Translations under genes and position numbers: made by a program
The notes under the pieces: model-generated
The model's input: the letters and a program-made list of their open reading frames with translations, nothing else
What the model was told of the DNA's origin: nothing
The model's database searches: none
Assembly: GCA_003488465.1 (NCBI GenBank)
Contig: DNLN01000203.1
Span: forward strand, 1-7,648
Reading direction: 5' to 3'
DNA: 7,648 bases
Source: Sutterella sp.
GTDB taxonomy: Bacteria; Pseudomonadota; Gammaproteobacteria; Burkholderiales; Burkholderiaceae_F
Shown: piece by piece, positions 1 to 6,723 of the stretch
Numbering within the stretch: the first letter of the stretch is position 1
How the letters are laid out: each line of letters starts with the position of its first letter

Positions 1-30
1 CTGCGAATCAGGGAAAACCCTAGTGCTTAT

Positions 31-85
31 TCTGCAAACAGGCCATTCTTTTCCAACCCAGTGCCAAAAATGGCCTAGTTGCAGA
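31..85. repeat. 55-bp imperfect palindrome downstream of rimO
   Basis: The two ends form a long inverted repeat. TCTGCAA (31-37) pairs with TTGCAGA (79-85), a 2x2 mismatch follows, and then AGGCCATT (40-47) pairs with AATGGCCT (69-76). That makes 15 paired positions of 17 around a 21-nt centre. Neither strand has a good T-tract straight after the stem, so it is not a textbook terminator. It could be a folded RNA 3' end, a protein-binding dyad, or one copy of a dispersed intergenic repeat. The symmetry is seen directly; the role is unknown. Confidence 0.6.
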
Positions 86-148
86 TGCTCGCCTTGTTTT
101 CATTCGCTTTTTTTGGGCAGTCCAAACAGAACGCACCCGCCCCGGCCG

Positions 149-181
149 AGAACAAAAACGGCCTCCCCGAAGGAAAGCCGT
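149..181 (-). terminator. Intrinsic terminator of the rluD-pgeF-rimO operon
   Basis: Read on the minus strand, 181 down to 158 folds into a continuous 10-bp stem: ACGGC pairs with GCCGT, then two G-U wobbles flank a U-A pair, then CC pairs with GG. The stem is capped by the stable UUCG tetraloop. A TTTTGTT tract follows immediately. It starts 27 nt beyond the rimO stop codon and is the natural end of the leftward transcript. Confidence 0.88.
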
Positions 182-208
182 CCTTGTTGGACTGTCTGAT
201 CAGCCGCT

Positions 209-1549
209 TCAGAGGCTGCGCCCGATCAGGTCATACTCCTGGCTCGCCGTCACCTTGACATCAACGAAATCCCCCGGCTCCAGATGCCGGTCGGTCGTCA
301 CATAGATGACTCCGTCAATATCCGGTGCGTCTGCCGTCGTTCTGCCAACGGCAACTCCGTCCTCGTCCTCGCTTTCATCAATGAGCACGCGCTGCACCGA
401 ACCGATCTTGTCCTGGAGGATCTGCCGGGAGATCTCCGCCTGAACCTCCATGAACCGGTTGCGCCTCTCCTCGCGCACCTCGTCGGGCAGCTGTCCCGGC
501 AGAGCATTGGCCGCTGCGCCCTCGACCGGGCTGTACGCAAAGCAGCCGACACGGTCGAGCCTGGCCTCGCGCAGAAAGTCGAGCAGGTACTCGAACTGCT
601 CCTCGGTCTCCCCGGGAAATCCGGCGATGAATGTCGAACGAATTGTGAGATCGGGGCAGATCGAGCGCCAGGCGCGGATGCGCTCGAGGTTTTTCTCGGC
701 GCTTGCGGGACGCTTCATCGCCTTGAGAACGTCCGGGTGAGCATGCTGGAACGGCACGTCAAGGTACGGCAGGATCCGCCCCTCGGCCATCAGGGGAATC
801 ACTTCGTCCACGCTCGGATACGGATAGACGTAGTGCAGCCGCACCCAGGCATCCAGTTTCCCGAGTTCCCTTGCCAGGTCGAGCATCTTGGTCTTGACGG
901 GACGACCGCCGACAAAGCCGGTGCGGTAGCGGACATCGAGCCCGTATGCCGCCGTATCCTGGCTGATCACAAGCAGCTCCTTCACACCGCCCTTCACCAG
1001 GTTCTCGGCCTCCTGCAGAACCGATCCGATCGGCCGGCTCACGAGATCGCCGCGCAGATCCGGGATGATGCAGAACGTGCAGTGGTGGGAGCACCCCTCA
1101 CTGATCTTGAGGTACGCATAGTGTGCGGGCGTGAGCTTCAGGCCCGCCGCCGGCACCAGATCGTCGAAGGGCTCATGCGGCCGCGGCAGATTCTGATGCA
1201 CGAGCTTGAGCGTTTCCTCCAGGCTGTCCGGCCCCGTGACGCCGAGAACCGCCGGTACGCGGCTCTTCACCCAGTTCTCGCCGCTTTGCTCGGTCTTGCC
1301 GCCAAGGCACCCCGTCACGATCACTCTGCCGTTTTCCCGCATCGCCTCGCTGATCGCCTCCAGGCTTTCGGCAACGGCGGCATCAATGAACGCGCAGGTG
1401 TTCACAATGACGATATCGGCATCCTTGTAATCAGCGGCGATGAGATAGCCCTCGGCACGCAGCTCGGTCACGACGCGCTCGGTGTCCACAAGCGCCTTGG
1501 GGCAGCCGAGACTGACAAAGCCGACCTTTCCGATTCGTTTCCCCGCCAT
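209..1549 (-). CDS. rimO: Ribosomal protein S12 methylthiotransferase RimO
   Basis: Radical-SAM enzyme of the cytoplasm that adds a methylthio group to the conserved aspartate (Asp88 in E. coli numbering) of ribosomal protein S12. The 446-residue length is normal for the family. The N-terminal UPF0004 domain supplies the three cysteines for the auxiliary [4Fe-4S] cluster: Cys16 (SLGCPK), Cys52 (NTCAF) and Cys81 (TGCLGG). The radical-SAM CxxxCxxC motif is CSHHCTFC at residues 153-160. It is followed by IIPDLRG, a DVPFQH motif near 264-269 and [11 protein letters not shown] near 315-325. The C-terminal part (about 375-446) matches the TRAM substrate-binding domain. The DLRG and SLGCPK signatures favour RimO over the tRNA enzyme MiaB. 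The ATG at 1549 is preceded by a strong AAGGAG six bases upstream, and the gene lies 3 bp after the pgeF stop, so it is the last gene of the rluD-pgeF-rimO operon. Confidence 0.97.
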   Translation of the reverse strand: MAGKRIGKVGFVSLGCPKALVDTERVVTELRAEGYLIAADYKDADIVIVNTCAFIDAAVAESLEAISEAMRENGRVIVTGCLGGKTEQSGENWVKSRVPAVLGVTGPDSLEETLKLVHQNLPRPHEPFDDLVPAAGLKLTPAHYAYLKISEGCSHHCTFCIIPDLRGDLVSRPIGSVLQEAENLVKGGVKELLVISQDTAAYGLDVRYRTGFVGGRPVKTKMLDLARELGKLDAWVRLHYVYPYPSVDEVIPLMAEGRILPYLDVPFQHAHPDVLKAMKRPASAEKNLERIRAWRSICPDLTIRSTFIAGFPGETEEQFEYLLDFLREARLDRVGCFAYSPVEGAAANALPGQLPDEVREERRNRFMEVQAEISRQILQDKIGSVQRVLIDESEDEDGVAVGRTTADAPDIDGVIYVTTDRHLEPGDFVDVKVTASQEYDLIGRSL

Positions 1550-1561
1550 CTCCTACTCCTT
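1550..1561 (-). promoter_or_regulatory. rimO ribosome binding site overlapping the pgeF stop
   Basis: On the minus strand the sequence AAGGAG-TAG-GAG-ATG places the Shine-Dalgarno motif inside the last two pgeF sense codons (Lys-Glu). The pgeF TAG sits in the spacer. Ribosomes finishing pgeF therefore end on the rimO initiation site, which suggests translational coupling. Confidence 0.75.
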
Positions 1562-2341
1562 GTCCGCCTCGATCCAGATGAGTGCCGCGTGTCTGCCGCT
1601 CTTGGCGCCATCGCGGCGGAAGCTGTAAAAGCGCCTCGGATCGGCGTACGTGGACAGGCCGCAGTCTTCGCACTGCGTCACGCCGACGCCCTCCAGAGCC
1701 TTTTTCGCGTAGGCGGCAAGATCCAAAAGAAACTTGCCTTCCCGAGCCTCCTTCACCGCACCCTGCGGCACGCCGTACCGGGACTCGAAGACCTGAACCA
1801 CCTCCGGTCCCACCTCAAAATCATCAGCGCCGATTCTGGGGCCGAGCCATGCGCGAAGCTCGGCCTGAGGGTCGCCGATCCGCTCGCGCAGCCGGGCGAC
1901 GGCCTGCTCGATGATTCCCGCCGAAAGGCTCTTCCAGCCGGCATGAATCGCTGCAACGCCGCGCGCCTTGCCGTCAGCCACGAGCACGGGCAGACAGTCG
2001 GCGACCTGAACGGCGCATACGACGCCGGCCGTGACGCTCGTCTGGGCGTCAGCCTCAACGGCGTCGCTCTCGACGCTTTCGGCATCAACAACCCTGATGC
2101 CGTGCACCTGCGTCATCCAGCGCGGCGCGTTCGGCGTCATCTGCGCCACGATATTGCGGTTCATGCGCACGCACGCGGCGTTGTCGCCCACGTGCACGCC
2201 CACGTTCAATCCCATGATGCCGTCCACTCCGCCCCAGGGGCCTGAGGAGACGCCGCCCTCGCGCTCGGTAAAGAGAACCTTCACGCCCGGAACCAGCTCC
2301 GGGATGAGCGAGGCGCTCTGTTCCTTGAAAAAATCCTGCAT
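1553..2341 (-). CDS. pgeF: PgeF/YfiH family peptidoglycan editing factor (laccase domain)
   Basis: A 262-residue single-domain protein of the Cu-oxidase_4 (YfiH/LACC1) family. E. coli YfiH (PgeF) prevents misincorporation of L-serine in place of L-alanine in peptidoglycan precursors. Other family members, including human FAMIN/LACC1, act on purine nucleosides, and 'polyphenol oxidase' is the older label. The metal-ligand and active-site signatures are intact: His80 in TQVHG, Cys116 in VADCLPVL, and His133 in AAIHAGWK. The C-terminal FYSFRRDG...GR motif is near residues 238-250. No signal peptide is visible, so it is cytoplasmic. It follows rluD by 11 bp and precedes rimO by 3 bp. The rluD-yfiH pairing also exists in E. 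coli, where clpB rather than rimO comes next. The start at 2341 is supported by TAGGTGA seven bases upstream. The exact physiological substrate here is inferred from the family. Confidence 0.93.
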   Translation of the reverse strand: MQDFFKEQSASLIPELVPGVKVLFTEREGGVSSGPWGGVDGIMGLNVGVHVGDNAACVRMNRNIVAQMTPNAPRWMTQVHGIRVVDAESVESDAVEADAQTSVTAGVVCAVQVADCLPVLVADGKARGVAAIHAGWKSLSAGIIEQAVARLRERIGDPQAELRAWLGPRIGADDFEVGPEVVQVFESRYGVPQGAVKEAREGKFLLDLAAYAKKALEGVGVTQCEDCGLSTYADPRRFYSFRRDGAKSGRHAALIWIEADKE

Positions 2342-2355
2342 TTCCTTGTCACCTA
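2342..2355 (-). promoter_or_regulatory. pgeF ribosome binding site overlapping the rluD stop
   Basis: The minus strand reads TAGGTGA (2355-2349), seven nucleotides, then the pgeF ATG. The TAG of this Shine-Dalgarno motif is itself the rluD stop codon, so termination of rluD and initiation of pgeF use the same bases. A second, too-close AAGGA lies within the spacer. Confidence 0.72.
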
Positions 2356-3372
2356 ATCAAACACATGCACGGGCTCGTCCAAAGGCCCGAATCCCAGTTC
2401 GTCCATCACCTCGCACATATCCTCGGGCGGCGGAACGAACCACTCAACCGTTTCGCCCGACCCCGGGTGCACGAACCGCAGACGGCTTGCGTGCAGGGCC
2501 TGCCGCGGGAATGAGGCCACGACCCCGGCCTCTTCGGGCATCTTCGAAGCATTGGTCCGGTAGAGCGGATCGCCAAGAAGCGGCAGCCCAACGCTCGTGA
2601 GATGCACGCGGATCTGATGCGTGCGCCCCGTGTCAAGACGGCAAGCCACCCAGCTCACGGTGCGTCCGGCGATCTGCGTCGTGTCGACCAACCGGCAATG
2701 GGTCTTTGCGCTCTTGCTGCCCTGACCGCCGCGGCAGCAGAACTTCAAGGGATTGCGCGGATCCCTGCCGATCGAGCGATCAACGAATCCGGCCTCGGGC
2801 GCAACGCCGAGGACAAGCGCCCAGTATTCGCGTCCGACCGTTCTTGCCTGCAGCTGCCGCACGAGATCGGTCTGGGCCTTCTCCGTACGGGCGACGACCA
2901 TGAGGCCGGAGGTCTCCCGGTCAAGCCGGTGCACGATGCCCGCGCGGGGAATGCGCGCAAGATCGGGATACTCAAAGAGCAGCCCATTGAGGAGCGTGTC
3001 GTCCCAGTGACCGGCGGCCGGATGAACCACCAGGCCGGCGGGCTTGTTGACAATGATGACTGAGTCATCCTCGTAAACCACCTCGAACTCGATTCCGCCC
3101 CGGGGCCTGTAGGCAAGGTCCTCTGGAGCCGGCTGGGGCCTCACGGTGATCACTTCGCCCGCCCCGACCTTGCGGCGCACGCTGCCGGGATCGGCTCCGC
3201 CCACGAGGACGGCGCCCGATTCAATCCAGCTTTGGATACGCGCCCGGCTCACGTCCGGCATCAGCCGGGAGAGCACCTTGTCGAGCCGCTCGTCGCTCAT
3301 CGACCAGTCAAGCTCGAAGGTGAGCGGCTCGCTCTCAGGCGACTCGAACTCCGTCTCTTCCTCCTCCGGCAT
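2353..3372 (-). CDS. rluD: 23S rRNA pseudouridine synthase RluD
   Basis: RluA-family enzyme. RluD isomerises uridines 1911, 1915 and 1917 in helix 69 of 23S rRNA. From the start chosen here it has 339 residues (E. coli RluD has 326). A short acidic N-terminus (PEEEETEFE) is followed by an S4 RNA-binding domain (about 27-75). The catalytic domain follows, with GIVHRLDRETSGL and catalytic Asp151, YEDDSVIIVNKPAGLVVHP (about 100-118), and GRTHQIRVHL (249-258). Helix-69 specificity is inferred from overall similarity and the bamD/pgeF neighbourhood. Start choice: an in-frame ATG at 3441 would give 362 residues and overlap the bamD start by 2 bp. Third-position G/C use is high just downstream of 3372 but low in 3373-3441, which also holds -10-like elements, so I prefer 3372. 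Neither start has a good Shine-Dalgarno. The frame stays open upstream to 3600, but that part is antisense to bamD and not credible as coding. Confidence 0.93.
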   Translation of the reverse strand: MPEEEETEFESPESEPLTFELDWSMSDERLDKVLSRLMPDVSRARIQSWIESGAVLVGGADPGSVRRKVGAGEVITVRPQPAPEDLAYRPRGGIEFEVVYEDDSVIIVNKPAGLVVHPAAGHWDDTLLNGLLFEYPDLARIPRAGIVHRLDRETSGLMVVARTEKAQTDLVRQLQARTVGREYWALVLGVAPEAGFVDRSIGRDPRNPLKFCCRGGQGSKSAKTHCRLVDTTQIAGRTVSWVACRLDTGRTHQIRVHLTSVGLPLLGDPLYRTNASKMPEEAGVVASFPRQALHASRLRFVHPGSGETVEWFVPPPEDMCEVMDELGFGPLDEPVHVFD

Positions 3373-3382
3373 CGCATTTAGC

Positions 3383-3410
3383 GTTGCGGGTTCGGTGTCT
3401 TCTATATAAT
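3383..3410 (+). promoter_or_regulatory. Probable sigma-70 promoter of bamD
   Basis: A perfect -10 hexamer, TATAAT, lies at 3405-3410. The -35 is weak: TTGCGG at 3384-3389 with a 15-bp spacer, or GTTGCG with 16. Transcription would begin near 3417, giving a leader of about 23 nt to the bamD ATG. It sits in an AT-rich pocket between two GC-rich genes. Confidence 0.55.
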
Positions 3411-3432
3411 CGCCTGAATTATTTTCTGTCGT
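3397..3432 (-). promoter_or_regulatory. Probable divergent promoter of rluD-pgeF-rimO
   Basis: On the minus strand ACGACA (3432-3427, four of six to TTGACA) and TATATA (3408-3403) are separated by 18 bp. The inferred start near 3396 leaves a leader of about 24 nt to the ATG at 3372. The -10 overlaps the bamD -10 on the other strand. It only makes sense if rluD starts at 3372 rather than 3441. Confidence 0.4.
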
Positions 3433-3439
3433 TTTCGTC

Positions 3440-4231
3440 ATGAAATTTCTAAATTCGTTGCGCGGACCGCTCTGCTCGGCCGCCATGATGGTCACGGTCG
3501 CCCTGTCCACGACAAGCTGCGGGTGGCTTTCCGGACTTGAAATCGATGAGACCAAGGACTGGACTCCCAACAAGTTGTACACGGAAGCCCGTGAGGCCAT
3601 GAACTCAAGCGACTGGACGCTCGCAAAGAATTACTATACCAAGTTGGAGGCCCGCTACCCGTTCGGCGCCTACGCTCAGCAGGCCCAGCTTGAACTCGCC
3701 TATGTCTACTTCAAGGACGAGGATGCCGCCTCGGCCGTTGAAACGCTGGACCGGTTCCTGCAGGCCTATCCCAACCATCCCAACAGCGATTACGCCCTCT
3801 ACCTGAAGGCGCTTGCCACGCTCAACGAGAAGGAGGGCATCATCTCCTCCTTCACCCGCCAGGATCTCTCTGACCGCGATGCCAAGGCCGCCCGTGATGC
3901 GTTCGACATCTACAAGGAGCTTGCCGCAAGATTTCCTGAATCGCGCTACGCGGCCGAAGCTCGCCGCCGCATGCATGAACTCGTGATCGCGCAGGCTCGC
4001 CACCAGGTGAACACCGCCAAGTTCTACTACGAGCGTCACGCCTATGTGGCCGCCATCAACCGCGCGAAGGTCGTCCTCACGGACTTCCAGTTGACGAGCG
4101 CCTCGGACGAGGCCATGCAAATCATCGCCGACAGCTACCATCAGCTCGGGATGCTTGATCTGGAAAAGGACATGCGCCGCGTGATCGAAGCGAACAAGAA
4201 CCGGGCACGCTCCAAGGCCAACTACAACTGA
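3440..4231 (+). CDS. bamD: Outer membrane protein assembly factor BamD (lipoprotein)
   Basis: BamD (YfiO/ComL) is the essential lipoprotein of the BAM complex. It is anchored in the inner leaflet of the outer membrane, binds BamA and takes part in folding beta-barrel proteins. The 263 residues begin with a lipoprotein signal peptide with Lys2 and Arg8. A hydrophobic stretch ends in TTSC with the modifiable Cys27. Position -3 of this lipobox is Thr, where Leu is usual. The rest is a series of TPR-like helical repeats (about 42-245): DWTLAKNYYTKLEARYPFG, the DEDAASAVETLDRFLQAYPNHP repeat, and DIYKELAARFPESRYAAEA. The YPNHPNSDYALYLKAL segment is typical of BamD. It is divergent from rluD, as in E. 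coli. The ATG has no recognisable Shine-Dalgarno, but the promoter and signal peptide fix the start. The C-terminus is convergent with the DMT transporter gene. Confidence 0.96.
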   Translation: MKFLNSLRGPLCSAAMMVTVALSTTSCGWLSGLEIDETKDWTPNKLYTEAREAMNSSDWTLAKNYYTKLEARYPFGAYAQQAQLELAYVYFKDEDAASAVETLDRFLQAYPNHPNSDYALYLKALATLNEKEGIISSFTRQDLSDRDAKAARDAFDIYKELAARFPESRYAAEARRRMHELVIAQARHQVNTAKFYYERHAYVAAINRAKVVLTDFQLTSASDEAMQIIADSYHQLGMLDLEKDMRRVIEANKNRARSKANYN

Positions 4232-4287
4232 TCGGCAGTTGCCGAAACATCCTCAGACGGCACCGCTTCCTTGCGAATCGATGCCGT
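4232..4287. terminator. Weak hairpins in the bamD/transporter convergent gap
   Basis: Directly after the bamD stop, TCGGCA-GT-TGCCGA (4232-4245) is a perfect small dyad without a T-tract. Further on, ACGGCA (4257-4262) pairs with TGCCGT (4282-4287) across 19 nt, and TGTTCT follows on the plus strand. Either could help end bamD transcription. Neither is a strong intrinsic terminator, and nothing better is seen for the leftward transporter gene. Confidence 0.35.
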
Positions 4288-4291
4288 TGTT

Positions 4292-5185
4292 CTATCTGCG
4301 CGCCAGCGTAATGATGACCACGTTCGAGAGCACCATCGCAACGCCCGCGAACTGAACGGCGCCCAGCGTCTCGCCCAGGATCAGAATCGAGAAGAAGAAG
4401 GCAGACGTGGGCTCAAGGCAGACAATGAGGCCCACGGCGACGGGTGAGATGAGGCTCAGACTCTTCAGATAGCACCAGAACGCAACAATCGTTCCGAACA
4501 AAACGATGTATGTGAAGTCAAAGACGACCGACCCGCTCCATTGCACGGCGCGGGCCACCGCCACGGGATTCACAAGCGCCATGCTGGCGATGCCTCCGAA
4601 GAAGATGCTCCAGCTCACGACGGCCGTCACGCCAAGCCGCATCATGGTTTTTCTCGGATAGAGGGCATAGGCGACGGCGACAAAGGCCGCCGCAATGCCC
4701 CAGAAGATGCTGTAGGGCGAAAACTTCAGCGTCGTGAAGTCTCCATCAGTCACGATGAGCGCCACGCCCCCTGCGGCCAGCACGAAGCAGAAGACCTCGA
4801 GCAGCCGGAACGGCGTCTTTTCAGCCAGGGCGAGCCAGGCGGCGGTGATGAGCGGGGTGAAGGAGAGAAAAATCGCTCCGGTGCCGGCATTCGAATAGTA
4901 GACGGCAAGAAAGAAGGTGAGATGGGCGAGATACACGAGCACGCCGCTCACGGCGATCTCGCGGAAATCCCGCCAGCTTCTGAAGATGCTGTTCATGTTC
5001 TTTGCCCTGATCGCATACCCGATCAGGACAAAGCCGACGCCGGAGGCAATCAGCCTCAGGCAGGAAAGTTCCAGCGGCTCGAACGCTCCTGTCTGAAAGA
5101 GATGCTGCACTGCAACCGCCAGCCCGCCCCAGCACAGGCTGGCAACGATCGAGAGTGCGGAACCCAGCAGGAAGGCACTTTGCAT
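4292..5185 (-). CDS. DMT superfamily (EamA) transporter
   Basis: An inner-membrane protein of 297 residues with about ten hydrophobic segments, arranged as two EamA repeats (roughly 5-147 and 157-295). This is the usual size and plan of the drug/metabolite transporter superfamily. The first repeat ends with TPLITAAWLALAEKTPFRLLE. The second contains the matching family signature LEPTSAFFFSILILGE (near 255-270). These proteins are typically metabolite or amino-acid exporters, but the substrate cannot be read from sequence. The frame extends to a GTG at 5203 that would overlap the NUDIX gene by 7 bp. I chose ATG 5185 because GGAG sits five bases upstream and the resulting N-terminus enters the first membrane helix directly. 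It is the last gene of smpB-NUDIX-transporter, 11 bp after its neighbour. Confidence 0.9.
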   Translation of the reverse strand: MQSAFLLGSALSIVASLCWGGLAVAVQHLFQTGAFEPLELSCLRLIASGVGFVLIGYAIRAKNMNSIFRSWRDFREIAVSGVLVYLAHLTFFLAVYYSNAGTGAIFLSFTPLITAAWLALAEKTPFRLLEVFCFVLAAGGVALIVTDGDFTTLKFSPYSIFWGIAAAFVAVAYALYPRKTMMRLGVTAVVSWSIFFGGIASMALVNPVAVARAVQWSGSVVFDFTYIVLFGTIVAFWCYLKSLSLISPVAVGLIVCLEPTSAFFFSILILGETLGAVQFAGVAMVLSNVVIITLARR

Positions 5186-5196
5186 CGGAGCTCCGC

Positions 5197-5778
5197 TCAG
5201 CACTGCTCGGCCTGCGCGAGCGTCCCCGCTAGGAAGCTCTCGAGCCAGCCGAGCGCGATGATGGTCTTCACATCCGTGATGGAGCCGTCCCGGGTCATGG
5301 CAAGAGCGCTTTGCCAGGGAAGCCGCTTCAGGTTGATGAATTCATTGTCGTCAAGGTGCCGGTCAACCGGCACGAGATCCTGCGCAAGGTACACGGCGAT
5401 GCGCTCGTTGCTGTAGCCGATGGCGTTGTGCATCGTGCCGAGATAAACCCAGCGCCCTGCCTTGACGCCGGCCTCTTCGACAAGTTCGCGCCGTGCGCAG
5501 TCAAACGGCGTTTCGCCCGGATCGATCTTGCCCGCGGGGATCTCCCAGAATGCGCGGTCAAGAGGCGCGCGCCACTGCCGCTCGAGCACGATGCAGCCGT
5601 CGGCATCAAGGGCGATCATCGCAGCCGCTCCGGGATGCCGGATCATTTCTCGGTGCGAGACGCGCCCGTTCGGAAGCTGCACCGTGAGGCGCCGCACCTT
5701 GAGAAGCTTCCCCTGATAAGCCTCTTCGTCCGCAAGGACGAGTTCGCGCAGATCGCGGTCCTGTTCGAGTTCGGCCAT
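5197..5778 (-). CDS. NUDIX hydrolase, ADP-ribose pyrophosphatase-like
   Basis: A cytoplasmic NUDIX enzyme of 193 residues. The complete Nudix box GX5EX7REUXEEXGU spans residues 83-105 (Gly83, Glu89, Arg97-Glu98, Glu101-Glu102, Gly104), including the glutamates that bind the catalytic Mg2+. Just before it, VLERQWRAPLDRAFWEIPAGKI is the pattern of the ADP-ribose pyrophosphatase (NudF/YffH-like) branch, which hydrolyses ADP-ribose or related nucleotide sugars. E. coli NudF is a little longer at about 209 residues. The ATG at 5778 follows the smpB stop by 2 bp. An AAGGA lies nine bases upstream, inside the smpB tail, which supports this start. The substrate is inferred from the motif pattern only; other nucleoside diphosphate-X compounds are possible. 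Confidence 0.92.
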   Translation of the reverse strand: MAELEQDRDLRELVLADEEAYQGKLLKVRRLTVQLPNGRVSHREMIRHPGAAAMIALDADGCIVLERQWRAPLDRAFWEIPAGKIDPGETPFDCARRELVEEAGVKAGRWVYLGTMHNAIGYSNERIAVYLAQDLVPVDRHLDDNEFINLKRLPWQSALAMTRDGSITDVKTIIALGWLESFLAGTLAQAEQC

Positions 5779-5780
5779 GA

Positions 5781-6269
5781 TCAGATGTCCTTGTAGTTCT
5801 GGTGCGGTTTGCCGCGCGTCATGTCGTTCTTCATGATGCGGGCCTGATCGCGCTTCCATTCCTTCTTGCTTTCGTCCGAGCGCTTCTCGTACTGCTTCTT
5901 GCCGCGGGCAAGCGCGAGGGTAAGCTTCACGCGGCCCTTGACAAAGTGCATGTCAAGCGGAATCAGCGCAAAGCCCGAACGGTCGACCTTGCCGATGAGG
6001 CGCATGATCTCCTTCTTGTGCATGAGCAGCTTGCGCGTGCGGGTGAGCTCTGGCTTGTCATGCGTGCAGATCTGGTCTGCGGGCGTGAGAGAGGCGTTGC
6101 ACAGAAAAAGTTCGCCCTCGCGGACATAGACGTGCGCGAGCGTGATCGTTGCACGTCCGGCGCGCACGCTCTTCACCTCCCAGCCGCGCAGCACGAGGCC
6201 GGCCTCGAACCGTTCCTCGATAAAATAGTCATGCAGGGCCCGCTTGTTGCGGATAACAGGGTCTGCCAT
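5781..6269 (-). CDS. smpB: SsrA-binding protein SmpB
   Basis: SmpB binds tmRNA and the decoding centre of stalled ribosomes, allowing trans-translation. The 162 residues match the family length (E. coli 160). Family landmarks are in order: NKRALHDYFIEE (8-19), GLVLRGWEVKSVRAG (24-38), TRKLLMHKKEI (78-88) and KGRVKLTLALARGKKQYEKR (111-130). The lysine/arginine-rich C-terminal tail that enters the mRNA channel follows, with RDQARIMKND. The frame remains open upstream to 6773, but that part is antisense to rnfH. The ATG at 6269 gives the canonical N-terminus, though its Shine-Dalgarno is weak. It is first in a leftward operon with the NUDIX and transporter genes. The tmRNA gene (ssrA) is not in the window. 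Confidence 0.97.
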   Translation of the reverse strand: MADPVIRNKRALHDYFIEERFEAGLVLRGWEVKSVRAGRATITLAHVYVREGELFLCNASLTPADQICTHDKPELTRTRKLLMHKKEIMRLIGKVDRSGFALIPLDMHFVKGRVKLTLALARGKKQYEKRSDESKKEWKRDQARIMKNDMTRGKPHQNYKDI

Positions 6270-6335
6270 ATTTCTTATTCTTTTCCAACAAAAATTTCGC
6301 GTAATTGATGATTTTAACAACCTTGGAGAGCCAGC
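6270..6335. promoter_or_regulatory. Divergent smpB/rnfH intergenic region
   Basis: A 66-bp AT-rich spacer must hold the start signals for both genes. On the minus strand TAAAAT (6316-6311) is a plausible -10 for smpB with a leader of about 34 nt, but no recognisable -35 is at the right distance. On the plus strand, GGAG at 6325-6328 is the rnfH Shine-Dalgarno, seven bases before its ATG. No confident plus-strand promoter was found. Confidence 0.35.
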
Positions 6336-6650
6336 ATGCGCATTGCCGTCGCCTACATTGATCCGCAGACCGGAAAGGCACTGTGCTCTGAGGCTGAGTG
6401 CGAACCGGGCTCGACGGTGCGGGAGGCCGCCCTCGCGGTCGGCGCACCCGTCACGGACTCGTCCGAATTCGCCGTCTGGAATGAACGGGTTGAGGCCGCA
6501 CGCATCGTTTCGGAGGGCGAGCGCGTCGAGCTTCTGAGTCCGATCCGTGTTGATCCGAAACTCGCCCGCAGCCTTCGTGCCCAGAACGCAAGGCTCGCCC
6601 CGAAACGCAACATCGCCCGGCACGGGGGCAGGCATCAGCTGCACCTGTAG
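6336..6650 (+). CDS. rnfH: RnfH family protein (RatB/PasI, UPF0125)
   Basis: A small 104-residue protein with a ubiquitin-like beta-grasp fold, cytoplasmic and of unsettled function. Family features are the first strand MRIAVAYID, the loop and helix EPGSTVREAALAVG (23-36), an aspartate/phenylalanine-rich middle ending FAVWNERVEAARIV, and the closing EGERVELLSPIRVDPKLARSLRA (about 60-82). The basic tail (PKRNIARHGGRH) is slightly longer than usual. In E. coli the homologue RatB/PasI is encoded next to RatA/PasT beside smpB. Some RnfH genes accompany the Rnf electron-transport operon. Here it lies divergent from smpB and upstream of guaB, without ratA and without rnf genes in view. A GGAG seven bases before the ATG supports the start. 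Confidence 0.88.
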   Translation: MRIAVAYIDPQTGKALCSEAECEPGSTVREAALAVGAPVTDSSEFAVWNERVEAARIVSEGERVELLSPIRVDPKLARSLRAQNARLAPKRNIARHGGRHQLHL

Positions 6651-6662
6651 GGGCGGCATTTC

Positions 6663-6681
6663 GTGCCTAATTTTTAGGCAC
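6663..6681 (+). terminator. Perfect hairpin after rnfH, possible terminator
   Basis: GTGCCTAA and TTAGGCAC form a perfect 8-bp stem with a TTT loop, beginning 13 nt after the rnfH stop. It is followed by TCTTGC, which is a poor T-tract, so termination may be inefficient. As a near-perfect dyad it could also be a protein-binding site. Confidence 0.5.
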
Positions 6682-6723
6682 TCTTGCAAAATCAGAACGT
6701 TACGGCACACCCGAAAACGATTT

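Noticed and set aside
31..85. The palindrome as an integron attC site.
   Set aside because: The outer ends lack the RYYYAAC/GTTRRRY core pair, and no integrase or cassette-like genes are near.
284..2245. A 653-codon open frame on the plus strand, antisense to rimO and pgeF.
   Set aside because: It lies wholly opposite two unmistakable conserved genes. Its translation is rich in Arg, His, Leu and Ala without recognisable domains, as expected of the antisense frame of GC-rich codons. Such length arises by chance at this composition.
3373..3600. N-terminal extension of rluD to 415 codons.
   Set aside because: Bases from 3442 upward are antisense to the bamD signal peptide and coding region, and the GC3 pattern and promoter motifs argue against 3373-3441 being translated.
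4541..5416. A 291-codon plus-strand frame across the transporter and NUDIX genes.
   Set aside because: Low-complexity translation rich in Gly, His and Glu, antisense to two recognised families, with no start signal.
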